DNA of 64,000 nucleotides from DASQJL01 sp036380835. Its GTDB lineage: Bacteria; Eisenbacteria; RBG-16-71-46; SZUA-252. The notes beneath the pieces are model-generated. The model was not told the DNA's origin. It saw only the letters and a program-made list of their open reading frames with translations, and did not search any database. The stretch covers positions 186,001-250,000 of the forward strand of contig DASVDZ010000064.1 of assembly GCA_036380835.1 (NCBI GenBank), in the 5' to 3' direction. Below are positions 51,468-59,782 of this stretch, piece after piece. A program made the translations under genes and the position numbers. The first letter of the stretch is position 1. Each line of letters opens with the position of its first letter.

Positions 51468-52847
51468 ATGCGGGTCGTGATCGTGGGAGCCGGCGTGGCG
51501 GGCCTCGCCACGGCGTGGATGATCCGCCAGGAGGCCGCGCGCCGCGCGCGCGACGTCGCGATCACCGTCCTCGAGGCCGGGCCCCGCCCCGGCGGCCGCA
51601 TCCGCACCACCGAGGAGGACGGCTACCTGATCGAGTGGGCGGCGAACGGGATCCAGGGGACGGACGGCGCCGCGTGGCGCCTCGCGGAGGCGGTCGGGCT
51701 GGCCGACGAGCGCGTGATCGCGCGGCCCGACGCGGCGCGCCGCTACATCGCGCACGGCGGCCGGCTCCATCTCCTCCCGCTCTCGCCCGCCGCCCTCTTC
51801 GGCTTCCGCGCCATCTCCCCCTGGGCCCGGCTCCGCGTCGCCCTCGAGCCCTTCTACGCGCGGCGCGTCGCGCGGGAGGAGAGCGTCCACGACTATGCGG
51901 CGCGCCACATCGGCGAGCAGGCCTCGCGCGTTCTGATCGGGAGCGCGGTGCGCGGCATCTTCGCCGGAGACGCGAAGCGCCTCTCGGTCGACGCGGCCTT
52001 CCCCCTGATGCGCCGGATGGAGCGCGACCACCGCTCCCTCGTCGTCGCGATGATGAAGCGGCGGAAGCAGGGGGGCGGCGGTCCGGGCGGACGCGCGCTC
52101 TGGAGCCTCCGCCACGGGATCGAGTCCTTGACCGGGGCCCTGGCGCGGTCGCTCGGCGCGGCCGTCCGGACCGGAGCGCCGGCGCTCACGCTGTCGCGCG
52201 GGGGCGAATGGAGCGGCGGCGGCGTCTACACGCTCCGGCTGGCGAGCGGCGAGCGGATCCCGGCGGACGCGGTCGTCCTGGCGACTCCGGCGCGCGCCGC
52301 CGCCGCGCTCCTCCGCGAGCTCGATCCCGAGCTGGCGCGCCGGGTCGGCACGATCGAGCCGGCCGGCCTCGCGGTCGTGGGCCTCGCGATGAAGCCCGAG
52401 TCCTTTCGCGCCGCGCCCGACGGCTACGGCTACCTCGTCTCCCCGGACGAGCCGCTCGACATCCTGGGCGCGCTCTTCGAGTCGAACCTCTTCCCCGGCC
52501 GCGCGCCCGAGGGGCGCGTGCTCGTCCGCGTGATGATCGGCGGCGCCGAGCGCCCGGAGCTGGTCACGCGGAGCGACGCCGACCTGATCGGCCTCGCGAT
52601 GAGGGCGCTCGACAAGACGCACGGGCTCGCGAGCGGCCCGGAGCGAACGTGGGTGATCCGGCAGGAGGCGGCCATCTCGCAGTACCCGGTCGGGCACGTC
52701 GCCCTGCTCCAAGAGTTGGACCGGGGGACCGCGGCCCTCCCCGGGCTCCACCTGACGGGGAATCCCTACCGCGGCGTCTCGGTGGCGTCGCTCATCGAAG
52801 ACGCCGAGCGCACGGCGACACGGGTGCTCGGCGCGAACGGGGGCTAG
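51468..52847 (+). CDS. hemY: FAD-dependent protoporphyrinogen oxidase, HemY/HemG-like
   Basis: A 459-residue flavoprotein: Rossmann motif IVGAGVAGLATAW at the N-terminus, then VLEAGPRPGGRIRT, typical of the PPOX/amine oxidase group, and LTGNPYRGVSVASLIEDAE at the C-terminal FAD site. Its place after hemH makes protoporphyrinogen IX (or coproporphyrinogen III) oxidation the likely job. The strict route is HemN then HemY then HemH, so substrate is probably protoporphyrinogen. It is O2-dependent in most relatives, which sits oddly with the oxygen-independent HemN. Confidence 0.85.
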   Translation: MRVVIVGAGVAGLATAWMIRQEAARRARDVAITVLEAGPRPGGRIRTTEEDGYLIEWAANGIQGTDGAAWRLAEAVGLADERVIARPDAARRYIAHGGRLHLLPLSPAALFGFRAISPWARLRVALEPFYARRVAREESVHDYAARHIGEQASRVLIGSAVRGIFAGDAKRLSVDAAFPLMRRMERDHRSLVVAMMKRRKQGGGGPGGRALWSLRHGIESLTGALARSLGAAVRTGAPALTLSRGGEWSGGGVYTLRLASGERIPADAVVLATPARAAAALLRELDPELARRVGTIEPAGLAVVGLAMKPESFRAAPDGYGYLVSPDEPLDILGALFESNLFPGRAPEGRVLVRVMIGGAERPELVTRSDADLIGLAMRALDKTHGLASGPERTWVIRQEAAISQYPVGHVALLQELDRGTAALPGLHLTGNPYRGVSVASLIEDAERTATRVLGANGG

Positions 52848-52862
52848 CGGCGGGGAGCGCGG

Positions 52863-53219
52863 TCAGTCGCCGCGCCGCTCGCCTCCGTCGGGTCCGTAGA
52901 ACAGGACCCAGACCGCGAAGTCGTCGGAGAAGTTCTCGAAGCGATGCTCCACGCCGGCCGCCACGAAGAGGAAGTCTCCGGGCGTGACGTGCGCGCGCAC
53001 GCCGTCCCGCATGAAGGTCCCCGTCCCCGAGATCACCACGTAGACCTCGTCCTGCGCGTGCGGCGTCTGCGCGTCGGCGCCCTGGGGCGCGTAGATCTCC
53101 ACCTCGAGCGTGCCGTGCTGGAAGACCTTCGCGAAGCGCTCGCCTTCCGGTCCGGGAAGCTTCGCGAGCGCCTCGGCGGCGGTGACGCGCATTCGATCGT
53201 CGAAGCGGCTCGTGGTCAT
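52863..53219 (-). CDS. Cupin-domain protein
   Basis: A 118-residue single cupin. The first metal-box is PHAQDEVYVVISGTGTF and the second PGDFLFVAAGVEHRFEN, with the His/Glu ligand set mostly present. It may bind a metal and act as a small dioxygenase, isomerase or regulator; no specific function. It starts one base after queD stop on the same strand, so it is likely co-transcribed with the 7-deazaguanine genes. It converges with the end of the haem operon. Confidence 0.78.
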   Translation of the reverse strand: MTTSRFDDRMRVTAAEALAKLPGPEGERFAKVFQHGTLEVEIYAPQGADAQTPHAQDEVYVVISGTGTFMRDGVRAHVTPGDFLFVAAGVEHRFENFSDDFAVWVLFYGPDGGERRGD

Positions 53220-53220
53220 T

Positions 53221-53583
53221 TCATCTCCCCCCGTATTCGCACCGGGCCTCGCACGTCTCGTGGATCACGAGGCGGTCGAGGGACGGCAGGGACGGCTTCA
53301 ACCGCTCCCAGATCCACGCCGCCAGGTTCTCCGACGTGGGGTTCTCGAGACCTTCGACCTCGTTCAGGTGGTAGTGGTCGAGACGGCGGCGGATCGGCTC
53401 CACCGCGTCCCGGATCACGGCGTAGTCGAGGAACCAGCCCGTCGCGGGATCGACCTCCCCCTCGACGGTCACCTCCACCTTGAACGAATGGCCGTGGAGG
53501 CGGCGGCACTTGTGCCCCTCCGGCGCGCGCGGCAGGAGATGCGCCGCCTCGAACGTGAAGTCGCGGGTCAGCCGGACGACCAT
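53221..53583 (-). CDS. queD: 6-carboxy-tetrahydropterin synthase
   Basis: A 120-residue member of the PTPS/QueD family: zinc His ligands in FEAAHLLP and LHGHSF, catalytic motif CRRLHGH (Cys preceding), and PTSENLAAWIW with the late HETCEARCEYGG. It makes 6-carboxytetrahydropterin from dihydroneopterin triphosphate, the second step to 7-deazaguanine. The queE gene is two bases upstream. Start ATG at 53583. Confidence 0.93.
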   Translation of the reverse strand: MVVRLTRDFTFEAAHLLPRAPEGHKCRRLHGHSFKVEVTVEGEVDPATGWFLDYAVIRDAVEPIRRRLDHYHLNEVEGLENPTSENLAAWIWERLKPSLPSLDRLVIHETCEARCEYGGR

Positions 53584-53585
53584 GG

Positions 53586-54275
53586 TCAATGCATCCCCAC
53601 CGTCTTGTGCGTCTGTGGAATCAGTCGCGCGTCGGGATAGCGGCCCCAGGGCCACCAGTCGAACACGCGCCTCCCGTCTCCGGCGCCGTGTTCCGGCTGG
53701 AGCACCACCACGCCGCGGTACCGCACGGCGTCCAGGATCGCGACCGCGTCCCGCACGTCCCCCTCCGTCTGGATCACGAATTTGAGCTGGCGGCGCGGCT
53801 CGGGGATCGCGTCGACCAGCCGGCCGACCGACGGCGCCTGCGCCGTGACCGGATCCCCCTCGAACGTCTCGGCGCTCGCCCCCTTGGGGGAGATCGTCCA
53901 GAAGTCGATCCGGTCGAGCAGCTCCTCCACGACGCGGGCGCCGCTCGTCTCGATCGAGGTCCACCACCCGGCCGCGCGGACCGCCTCGAGGAGCCAGACG
54001 AGCGAGTCCTTGGGCGCGATCACCGGCTCCCCCCCGGTCAGGCAGAGGCGCCGCACCCCGGGCTCGGCCAGGATCCGGTCCCGGACGGCCTCCGGGGTCA
54101 TCGTCTCGAATCGCCCGACCCCGCTCGTGGTCAGCGCCTCCGGCTGGTCGCACCAGACGCAGCGGAGCGGACAGCCGTAGAACCGGACGAAGAGCGTCCG
54201 CTCCCCGACGTGCACCCCCTCCCCCTGGACCGAGAGGAAGATCTCGTTGACCCGAAACGCGGGAAGCGCACCCAT
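53586..54275 (-). CDS. queE: 7-carboxy-7-deazaguanine synthase (radical SAM)
   Basis: A 229-residue radical SAM enzyme. It opens VNEIFLSVQGEGVHVGERTLFVR and the cluster motif is GCPLRCVWCD. CLTGGEP and SIETSGA follow in family order. It converts 6-carboxytetrahydropterin to 7-carboxy-7-deazaguanine. With queD it gives part of the queuosine/7-deazaguanine route; QueC and QueF are not in this window. ATG 54275 lies six bases after a -10-like box. Confidence 0.94.
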   Translation of the reverse strand: MGALPAFRVNEIFLSVQGEGVHVGERTLFVRFYGCPLRCVWCDQPEALTTSGVGRFETMTPEAVRDRILAEPGVRRLCLTGGEPVIAPKDSLVWLLEAVRAAGWWTSIETSGARVVEELLDRIDFWTISPKGASAETFEGDPVTAQAPSVGRLVDAIPEPRRQLKFVIQTEGDVRDAVAILDAVRYRGVVVLQPEHGAGDGRRVFDWWPWGRYPDARLIPQTHKTVGMH

Positions 54276-54281
54276 CGCTCC

Positions 54282-54287
54282 ATGATA
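54282..54287 (-). promoter_or_regulatory. -10-like box TATCAT six bases before queE
   Basis: In minus direction CGGTATCAT ends six bases before the queE ATG, so transcription would begin at the start codon: a candidate leaderless mRNA. No strong -35 box. Confidence 0.45.
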
Positions 54288-54335
54288 CCGGGTTTGGCGC
54301 GGGGATGGGGCTTCCGGACGGGCGGGACGTGCCGG

Positions 54336-54365
54336 TTGACCTTCCCGCCGCGACGCTCGTATCAT
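54336..54365 (+). promoter_or_regulatory. Predicted sigma70 promoter of the hydroxylase-MlaEFD genes
   Basis: TTGACC (54336-54341) and TATCAT (54360-54365) each match 5 of 6 consensus positions, 18 bases apart. Start near 54372 would leave about 60 bases of leader before ATG 54432. Confidence 0.6.
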
Positions 54366-54431
54366 TCCACGGCGAATCTCCGGGGCGCGGGAGGCGTCGC
54401 CGGGACGAACGGGACGGAGGCTTCGGGACCC

Positions 54432-55085
54432 ATGGCGAAGGCGAACTACGGCGATCTGCCCATCAACCACGACGACGAGCCGATCCGGCTCTTCAAGTCG
54501 GACTATCTGGAATTCTTCACGCACATCCATCCGGCGGTCGTGCTCCTCCTCTTCGCCCCGGTGGTGATCTACTTCCTCGCCCGGGGCCTGGCCGACCGCG
54601 CCGGCGGCCCGCTCTGGCCGGTGGCGGCCGCGTTCGTCGCCGGGCTCCTCGTCTGGTCGTTCACCGAATACGTCCTCCATCGCTACCTCTTCCACTACGA
54701 GCCGACCCACCCGACCCTCAAGTGGATCTGGTACCTGATCCACGGCGTCCACCACGAGCAGCCGCAGTGCAAGACGCGCCTCGTCATGCCGCCGATCCTG
54801 AGCATCCCGCTCGCCTTCTTCTTCTACGGGCTCTTCACGCTCGTCATCGGCCGGCTGATCGGCGCCCCGCTCTGGGTCGCGCCCGTCTACGCGGGGTTCG
54901 TGACCGGCTACCTGATGTACGACATGCTCCACTACGCCGAGCACCATCTCTCGATGAAGTGGGGATTCCTCAAATACGTCAAGCGCTACCACCTGCTCCA
55001 CCACTTCAAGACACCGGACGACCGATTCGGCGTGAGCTCCCCGCTGTGGGACGTCGTCTTCCGCACCAAGCCGAAGGATTCGTGA
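54432..55085 (+). CDS. Fatty-acid/ceramide hydroxylase-like (sterol desaturase superfamily)
   Basis: A 217-residue membrane di-iron protein. Histidine clusters HRYLFH, HGVHHE, HYAEHH and HLLHHF bind the metal pair, with four hydrophobic helices around them. The order and the short length resemble FA2H, the hydroxylase that puts a 2-hydroxyl on fatty acids of sphingolipids. Start ATG 54432 follows a good promoter; longer frames run into queE. It is 40 bases before mlaE on the same strand and probably shares its transcript. Substrate is inferred, helped by the adjacent ceramide-type genes. Confidence 0.83.
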   Translation: MAKANYGDLPINHDDEPIRLFKSDYLEFFTHIHPAVVLLLFAPVVIYFLARGLADRAGGPLWPVAAAFVAGLLVWSFTEYVLHRYLFHYEPTHPTLKWIWYLIHGVHHEQPQCKTRLVMPPILSIPLAFFFYGLFTLVIGRLIGAPLWVAPVYAGFVTGYLMYDMLHYAEHHLSMKWGFLKYVKRYHLLHHFKTPDDRFGVSSPLWDVVFRTKPKDS

Positions 55086-55125
55086 GCCGCCGCCCGGCGG
55101 TGCGGGCGCGCGGGTCCCGGACGTC

Positions 55126-55905
55126 GTGGCATTGATCGCGGGAATCATCGGCCGGATCCGACGGATGGTCGAGACCGTCCAGGACTTTTCGCTCTTCTCG
55201 GCCGCCGCCATCCGCGCCGCCTTCACCCTTCCCTACTACGGGCGCGAGCTGATGAACCAGCTCCACTTCGCCGCGATCGGCTCGCTCCTGATCGTGGTCA
55301 TCTCCTCCGCCGTCGCCGGGCAGGCGTTGGCGATCCAGCTCGCGCGCGAGCTGGCCAACACGGGCGCGAAGACCGAGCTGGGGCACTTCATGGTGATCTC
55401 GGTCGTGCGCGCGCTGGGGCCGGTCCTGACCGGGATGGTGGTCGCGTCGCGGATGTCCGCGGGCATCACGGCGGAGCTGGGCGCCATGCGCTCGAGCGAC
55501 CAGATCGACGCGCTCGTCGCGTTCGGCTCCGATCCGATGAAGCGGCTCGTCGTGCCGCGGATCATCGCGCTCCTCGTGGCGCTCCCCGCGCTGACCATCG
55601 TCGGCGACGCGCTCGCGGTCATCGGGGGCGGGTTCGTCGGAACGCAGTACCACCTCCCCATGGAGGCCTACTACCTCGGCGTGTTCAAGTACCTGACGCC
55701 GAAGAACATCCTGGTCGGCATGATCAAGCCGTTCCTCTTCGCCGTCCTGATCGCCGTGGTCGCCTGCTGGCGGGGCTTCACGTCGGAGGGGGGGGCGAAG
55801 GGCGTCGGCGTCTCGACGACGCAGTCGGTGGTCGCCTCGTCGGTCGGCATCCTCGTGACCGACGGCATCTGCACGCGGCTCGTGTTCCGGATCCTGGGCT
55901 GGTAA
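55126..55905 (+). CDS. mlaE: MlaE-family ABC transporter permease
   Basis: A 259-residue inner-membrane permease with about five or six helices. Typical MlaE strings are LGHFMVISVVRALGPVLTGMV, ELGAMRSSDQIDALVAFGSDP and GCW-region CWRGFTSEGGAKGVG. It forms the membrane part of a phospholipid transporter working between inner and outer membranes. GTG start 55126. Followed by mlaF after three bases. Confidence 0.92.
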   Translation: MALIAGIIGRIRRMVETVQDFSLFSAAAIRAAFTLPYYGRELMNQLHFAAIGSLLIVVISSAVAGQALAIQLARELANTGAKTELGHFMVISVVRALGPVLTGMVVASRMSAGITAELGAMRSSDQIDALVAFGSDPMKRLVVPRIIALLVALPALTIVGDALAVIGGGFVGTQYHLPMEAYYLGVFKYLTPKNILVGMIKPFLFAVLIAVVACWRGFTSEGGAKGVGVSTTQSVVASSVGILVTDGICTRLVFRILGW

Positions 55906-55908
55906 CGC

Positions 55909-56712
55909 ATGATCTCGTTCCGTAACGTCTGGTATTCGATCGAGGGGCACTCGATCCTCGAGGACGTCTCCTTCGACGTGCCGCGGGGGGCGACGACGGT
56001 GATCCTCGGCCCGTCGGGCTCGGGCAAGAGCACGGCGCTCCGGCTCCTCCTGGGCCTGGCGCGTCCCGACCGCGGGGCCATCTTCGTGGACGGCGAGGAC
56101 ATCACGCGGGTGGGCGAGGCGCGGATGCGCCAGATCCGCCAGCGGATGGGGATGGTCTTCCAGCAGGGCGCGCTCTTCGACTCGATGACGGTCGGCGAGA
56201 ACGTGGGATTCGCGCTCCTCGAGCACGAGGAGCCGGCGGAGGACGAGCTGGAGGGGACGATCCGGACCTACCTGACGCTGGTCGGTCTCGACGACAACCT
56301 GATCGACCGGATGCCCGACCAGCTCTCCGGCGGGATGCAGCGCCGCGTCGCGATCGCGCGGGCGCTGGCGGCGCGCGACCCGCTCATCCTGCTCTACGAC
56401 GAGCCGACGACCGGGCTCGATCCCCAGAGCGCCGAGCGGATCACCGACCTGATCGTCCGCCTCCGCGACCAGATGGGAAAGACGGCGATCATGGTCACGC
56501 ACGACATCGCCGACGCCTTCAAGGTGGCGAACACGATCACCGTCCTGAACGAAGGGCGCGTGGTCTTCCACGGCACGCCGGTCGAGCTGGCCGGGACCGA
56601 GTCGCCCTTCATCAGCGAGTTCCTCGCGCCGTTCCGGAAGGCGGTCCAGTCCGCGTCGAGCCGCATCATTCCCGGCGCGCGTCGATCCGCCGCTCCGCCG
56701 GGCCCACAATGA
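55909..56712 (+). CDS. mlaF: MlaF-family ABC transporter ATP-binding protein
   Basis: A 267-residue ATPase: Walker A GPSGSGKST (about 31-39), Q-loop VFQQGALFDSMTV, signature LSGGMQRRVAIARA, Walker B LILLYDEPTTGLD, and switch His in VTHD. The ALFDS sequence after the Q-loop is an MlaF hallmark. It powers the lipid transporter. It ends 13 bases before the MlaD-like gene. Confidence 0.94.
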   Translation: MISFRNVWYSIEGHSILEDVSFDVPRGATTVILGPSGSGKSTALRLLLGLARPDRGAIFVDGEDITRVGEARMRQIRQRMGMVFQQGALFDSMTVGENVGFALLEHEEPAEDELEGTIRTYLTLVGLDDNLIDRMPDQLSGGMQRRVAIARALAARDPLILLYDEPTTGLDPQSAERITDLIVRLRDQMGKTAIMVTHDIADAFKVANTITVLNEGRVVFHGTPVELAGTESPFISEFLAPFRKAVQSASSRIIPGARRSAAPPGPQ

Positions 56713-56725
56713 CGGGAGGCGTCAC

Positions 56726-57652
56726 GTGAAGCGAACGGGGCAGGTCCCCTTCATGAAGCTGCAGGTCGGGATCGTGGTGCTGATCGCGTTCGCGCTCCTG
56801 CTCTGGGCCACGTTCCAGTCGGGGAGCTTCCAGGTCGGGCGCGAGGAGAAGATCACGCTCCGCTTCACGAGCGTCGGCGGCCTCGAGGAGGGCGCGATCG
56901 TCCGGCTGAACGGCGTGCCCGTCGGCATCGTCCGGGACATCTCGCTTCGGCCGAACGACAACGAGGTCCACGTGACCATCGGCGTCAAGCGCGGCACGCG
57001 GGCGCGGCTCCACGCGGGCTCCGACGCCCGCATCACCACGGTCGGGTTCCTCTCCGAGCTCTACGTCGCGCTCGACTCGGGCGACCCGGCCGCGCCCGCG
57101 ATCACGTCCGACCAACAGATCTCGACCGGGCTCGTCGCCGATCCGCAGCAGATGATGGCGCAGGTGAAGGGGATGGCCGACAGCCTGGACGTGCTCCTCG
57201 CCAACCTGAACCGCGCGGGGCGGCGGTTCGCCCAGGGCCAGGGAACGCTCGGCCGCCTCTCCCAGGACGAGAAGCTCTACGACCAGATGGTCACCCTGAG
57301 CAAGAACGCGACGACGCTCACCGAGCGGATGGACGCGAGCCAGGCCAAGCTCACGGAGCGGCTCCTCTCGCTCTCCTCCTCGCTCGACAGCCTGAGCTGG
57401 CGGATGCAGCACGGGGAGAATTCGGTGTCGCGCCTCCTCAACAGCGACGACCTCTACAACCACCTCGCGTCCACCACCGCGCGCGTCGACTCGGTGCTCG
57501 CGGTGCTCCAGTCGGGCAAGGGGACCTTCGGACAGATGCTCTCCGACTCCACCCTCTACGACGACACGAAGGCGCTCATGGGGTCGATGAAGCGGCTGAT
57601 GAGCGAGATCGAGAAGAACCCGAAGAAGTACCTCAAGTTCAGCATCTTCTAG
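56726..57652 (+). CDS. mlaD: MCE-domain periplasmic lipid-binding protein, MlaD-like
   Basis: A 308-residue protein with an N-terminal membrane anchor (about 11-28) and one MCE domain (about 40-120; GGLEEGAIVRLNGVPVGIVRDI). A long coiled-coil-like tail of leucine and serine heptads follows (about 140-300), longer than E. coli MlaD (183 residues). MCE hexamers shuttle lipids; long tails can bridge the periplasm. GTG start 56726. MlaB and MlaC homologues are not seen nearby. Confidence 0.9.
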   Translation: MKRTGQVPFMKLQVGIVVLIAFALLLWATFQSGSFQVGREEKITLRFTSVGGLEEGAIVRLNGVPVGIVRDISLRPNDNEVHVTIGVKRGTRARLHAGSDARITTVGFLSELYVALDSGDPAAPAITSDQQISTGLVADPQQMMAQVKGMADSLDVLLANLNRAGRRFAQGQGTLGRLSQDEKLYDQMVTLSKNATTLTERMDASQAKLTERLLSLSSSLDSLSWRMQHGENSVSRLLNSDDLYNHLASTTARVDSVLAVLQSGKGTFGQMLSDSTLYDDTKALMGSMKRLMSEIEKNPKKYLKFSIF

Positions 57653-57665
57653 CGGCGCCCGCTAG
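57649..57665. terminator. Palindrome holding both convergent stop codons
   Basis: CTAGCGG (57649-57655), CGC, CCGCTAG (57659-57665): a perfect 7-bp stem with a 3-base loop. The left arm contains the mlaD stop and the right arm the epimerase stop. No T-tract. Confidence 0.4.
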
Positions 57666-58657
57666 AGCCAGCCCGACTCCCGATACCACGCCGCCGTCGC
57701 GCGGACGCCCTCGCGAAGTGGAATCGCGGGCTCCCACCCGAGGCGGGAGCGGAGCTTGGCCGAGGTGCAGATCCAGTCCCCCGCCGAGATCTCGCGGAGC
57801 TTCTCGCGGCTCAGGTAGGGCGGGCGGCCCGTGATTCCCGAGACGACCTCCGCGAGGAGTGCCCCCGCGGCGAGCGCGAATCCTGGCGGCGTGAACCGCA
57901 CCGCCCACGTACCCATCGCCTCCTTGAGGAACGCGCCGAACTCCTCGTAGTCGGTCACGTCGGGCGCCGACGCGAAGAAGATCTCCCCGACCGCGCGGTC
58001 GTCCGTGAGGAGGAGCCACGAGGCCACGGCCAGATCCTGGGCGTGGATGATCGAGAACCGTCCCCCCGTCCGGAGCACGGGGAGGACGTGGCGCTTCACC
58101 GCGACGAACGCGCGGTAGAACGCCGTGTCCCGCGGGCCGTAGACGCCTGGAGGACGCACGGCGACGACCGGGAGCCGGTCGCGGAGGAGCATCGTCAGCT
58201 TCTCCGCGCGGAGCTTGCTCTCGCCGTAGGAGGAGACGGGCTGCGGAAGCTGGTTCTCGGCGACGGGGCGGCCATCGGGGCTCGGCCCCGACGCGGCCTG
58301 GCTCGAGACGAGGAGAAAGCGCCGGAGGCGGGGACACGCCTCGACCGCGGCGCGGAGGATCGTCTCCGTGCCCTTCACGTTGGCCTCGTGGAATTCCTTC
58401 GCCGTCGAGGCGCTCGTCCGACCCGCCGCGTGGACGATCCAGTCGGCGCCGTCCAGCGCGGCCGCCGTCCGCTTCGGGTCCGTGAGCGGCGCCACGACGA
58501 TCTCCACCGGCTTTCCTTCGAGCCATCGGCGGGGAGAGCGCTCGCGGACCAGGCAGCGGACGCGCGCGCCGCGGCGGATCAGCTCGTCGACGATGTGGCT
58601 TCCGACGAACCCCGACGCCCCCGTGACGACGGCGAGCGGGGCGCTCGGGGCGCTCAT
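57662..58657 (-). CDS. NAD(P)-dependent epimerase/reductase, ceramide-reductase (CerR)-like candidate
   Basis: A 331-residue extended SDR: TGASGFVGS at 12-20, the active-site YGESK, and VRPPGVYGPRD typical of NAD-dependent epimerase/dehydratase proteins. In Caulobacter an enzyme of this class (CerR) reduces 3-keto-ceramide in sphingolipid synthesis. The link here rests on context: the gene overlaps a GNAT gene by four bases, which is next to a serine-palmitoyltransferase-like gene. It could also be a sugar epimerase or sterol-type dehydrogenase; VVSGITGRPPYLS near residue 270 is of the 3-beta-HSD-like style. Confidence 0.75.
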   Translation of the reverse strand: MSAPSAPLAVVTGASGFVGSHIVDELIRRGARVRCLVRERSPRRWLEGKPVEIVVAPLTDPKRTAAALDGADWIVHAAGRTSASTAKEFHEANVKGTETILRAAVEACPRLRRFLLVSSQAASGPSPDGRPVAENQLPQPVSSYGESKLRAEKLTMLLRDRLPVVAVRPPGVYGPRDTAFYRAFVAVKRHVLPVLRTGGRFSIIHAQDLAVASWLLLTDDRAVGEIFFASAPDVTDYEEFGAFLKEAMGTWAVRFTPPGFALAAGALLAEVVSGITGRPPYLSREKLREISAGDWICTSAKLRSRLGWEPAIPLREGVRATAAWYRESGWL

Positions 58658-59766
58658 GGACCGAGCCGCTTCTCGTAGATCCGGTAGACGCCCGTCCGAA
58701 CGCAGCCGAACCCCAGGATCACCTCGTTCACCGCGTCGTTGTCCTCGAGCGTCCAGCCGACCTCGACCTCGCGGTAGCCGCGCGCGATCGTGGCCCGGGT
58801 CAGCTCCTCGACGAGGAGGGCGCCGATCCCCCGCTTCAGATACTCGCGCTTGACGCCGAGGGCCATGAAGCGGCCCTCGCGGAGCCGCGGGAGCGCGAGG
58901 AGGAGCCGGACGATGCCGAACGGGAAGAGGCGGCCCTTGAGCGGCGCCAAGGCGACGTTCACGTCGGGAATCACCATCCCGAAGCCGATCGGGCGTCCGT
59001 CCACCTCCGCGAAACGGACCAGCTCGGGGACCACCGCGGGCTTGAGCTGCGCCGCCATGTGGTCGATCTCCGCCTCGGTCATCGGAACGAAGCCCCAGTT
59101 CCGATCCCACGCGGCGTTGTAGACCTCCTTGATGCGGCCCAGCTCCTCGTCGAAGCGCTTCATCACGAGGGAGCGCACGACGACGTTCTCACGCCGCTTG
59201 ACGAGGGAGGAGACGCGCGCGAAGGTCGCGGGCGGCTCCCGGGGCACGGCCACGTGGAAGGAGAGCAGGTCCTTCGCCTTCGCGTATCCGGCCGCCTCGA
59301 TCCAGGCGGCGTACTCGGGCTTGTTGTACGGCATGAGGAGCGCGGGCCGCCGCGCGAATCCATCCACGAGGAGCCCGCACTCGTCGTTGGTGGTGAAGCT
59401 CATCGGTCCCCTCGCGACCTCGGCCCCCTTTTCGCGGGCCCAGGCTTCCGCCGCGGCGAGGAGCGACGCGGCCGCCGCTTGCGATTCGGCCTCGAAGAAG
59501 CCGAACGTCGCCTGGCGCTCGCCGTGGAAGGAGTCGTAGTTCCGGTCCACCGACGCGCTCACGCGTCCGACGACGCGCCCGGCGTCCTGGGCGAGGAAGT
59601 AGGCGGCTTCGGCGTGCTCGAAGTAGGGATTCTTGCCCGGGGAAAGCCGCGCCTTCTCGTCGGAAGGGAGCGGCGCGACCCAGTGCGGGTCGTCCCGGTA
59701 GCGTTCGTAGACGTAGTGGATGAAGCGGTCTAGGTCCCGCGGATTCTTGACCGGGACGAGGTCCAA
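58654..59766 (-). CDS. GNAT-superfamily acyltransferase, bacterial ceramide synthase-like candidate
   Basis: A 370-residue protein. The N-terminal half (HYVYERYRDDPHWVAPL, VGRVSASVDRNYDSFHGERQATFGFF) and C-terminal half (FMALGVKREYLKRGIGALLVEEL) both show GNAT-like folding, with a CoA-type loop RGIGALLVEE. Length and layout match GNAT-type N-acyltransferases used for bacterial ceramide formation, where acyl-CoA is joined to a sphingoid amine. Such proteins are commonly annotated only as N-acetyltransferase. It is 16 bases after the PLP gene and overlaps the reductase gene. Confidence 0.75.
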   Translation of the reverse strand: MDLVPVKNPRDLDRFIHYVYERYRDDPHWVAPLPSDEKARLSPGKNPYFEHAEAAYFLAQDAGRVVGRVSASVDRNYDSFHGERQATFGFFEAESQAAAASLLAAAEAWAREKGAEVARGPMSFTTNDECGLLVDGFARRPALLMPYNKPEYAAWIEAAGYAKAKDLLSFHVAVPREPPATFARVSSLVKRRENVVVRSLVMKRFDEELGRIKEVYNAAWDRNWGFVPMTEAEIDHMAAQLKPAVVPELVRFAEVDGRPIGFGMVIPDVNVALAPLKGRLFPFGIVRLLLALPRLREGRFMALGVKREYLKRGIGALLVEELTRATIARGYREVEVGWTLEDNDAVNEVILGFGCVRTGVYRIYEKRLGP

Positions 59767-59782
59767 CGCGCCCGGCGAGGGG

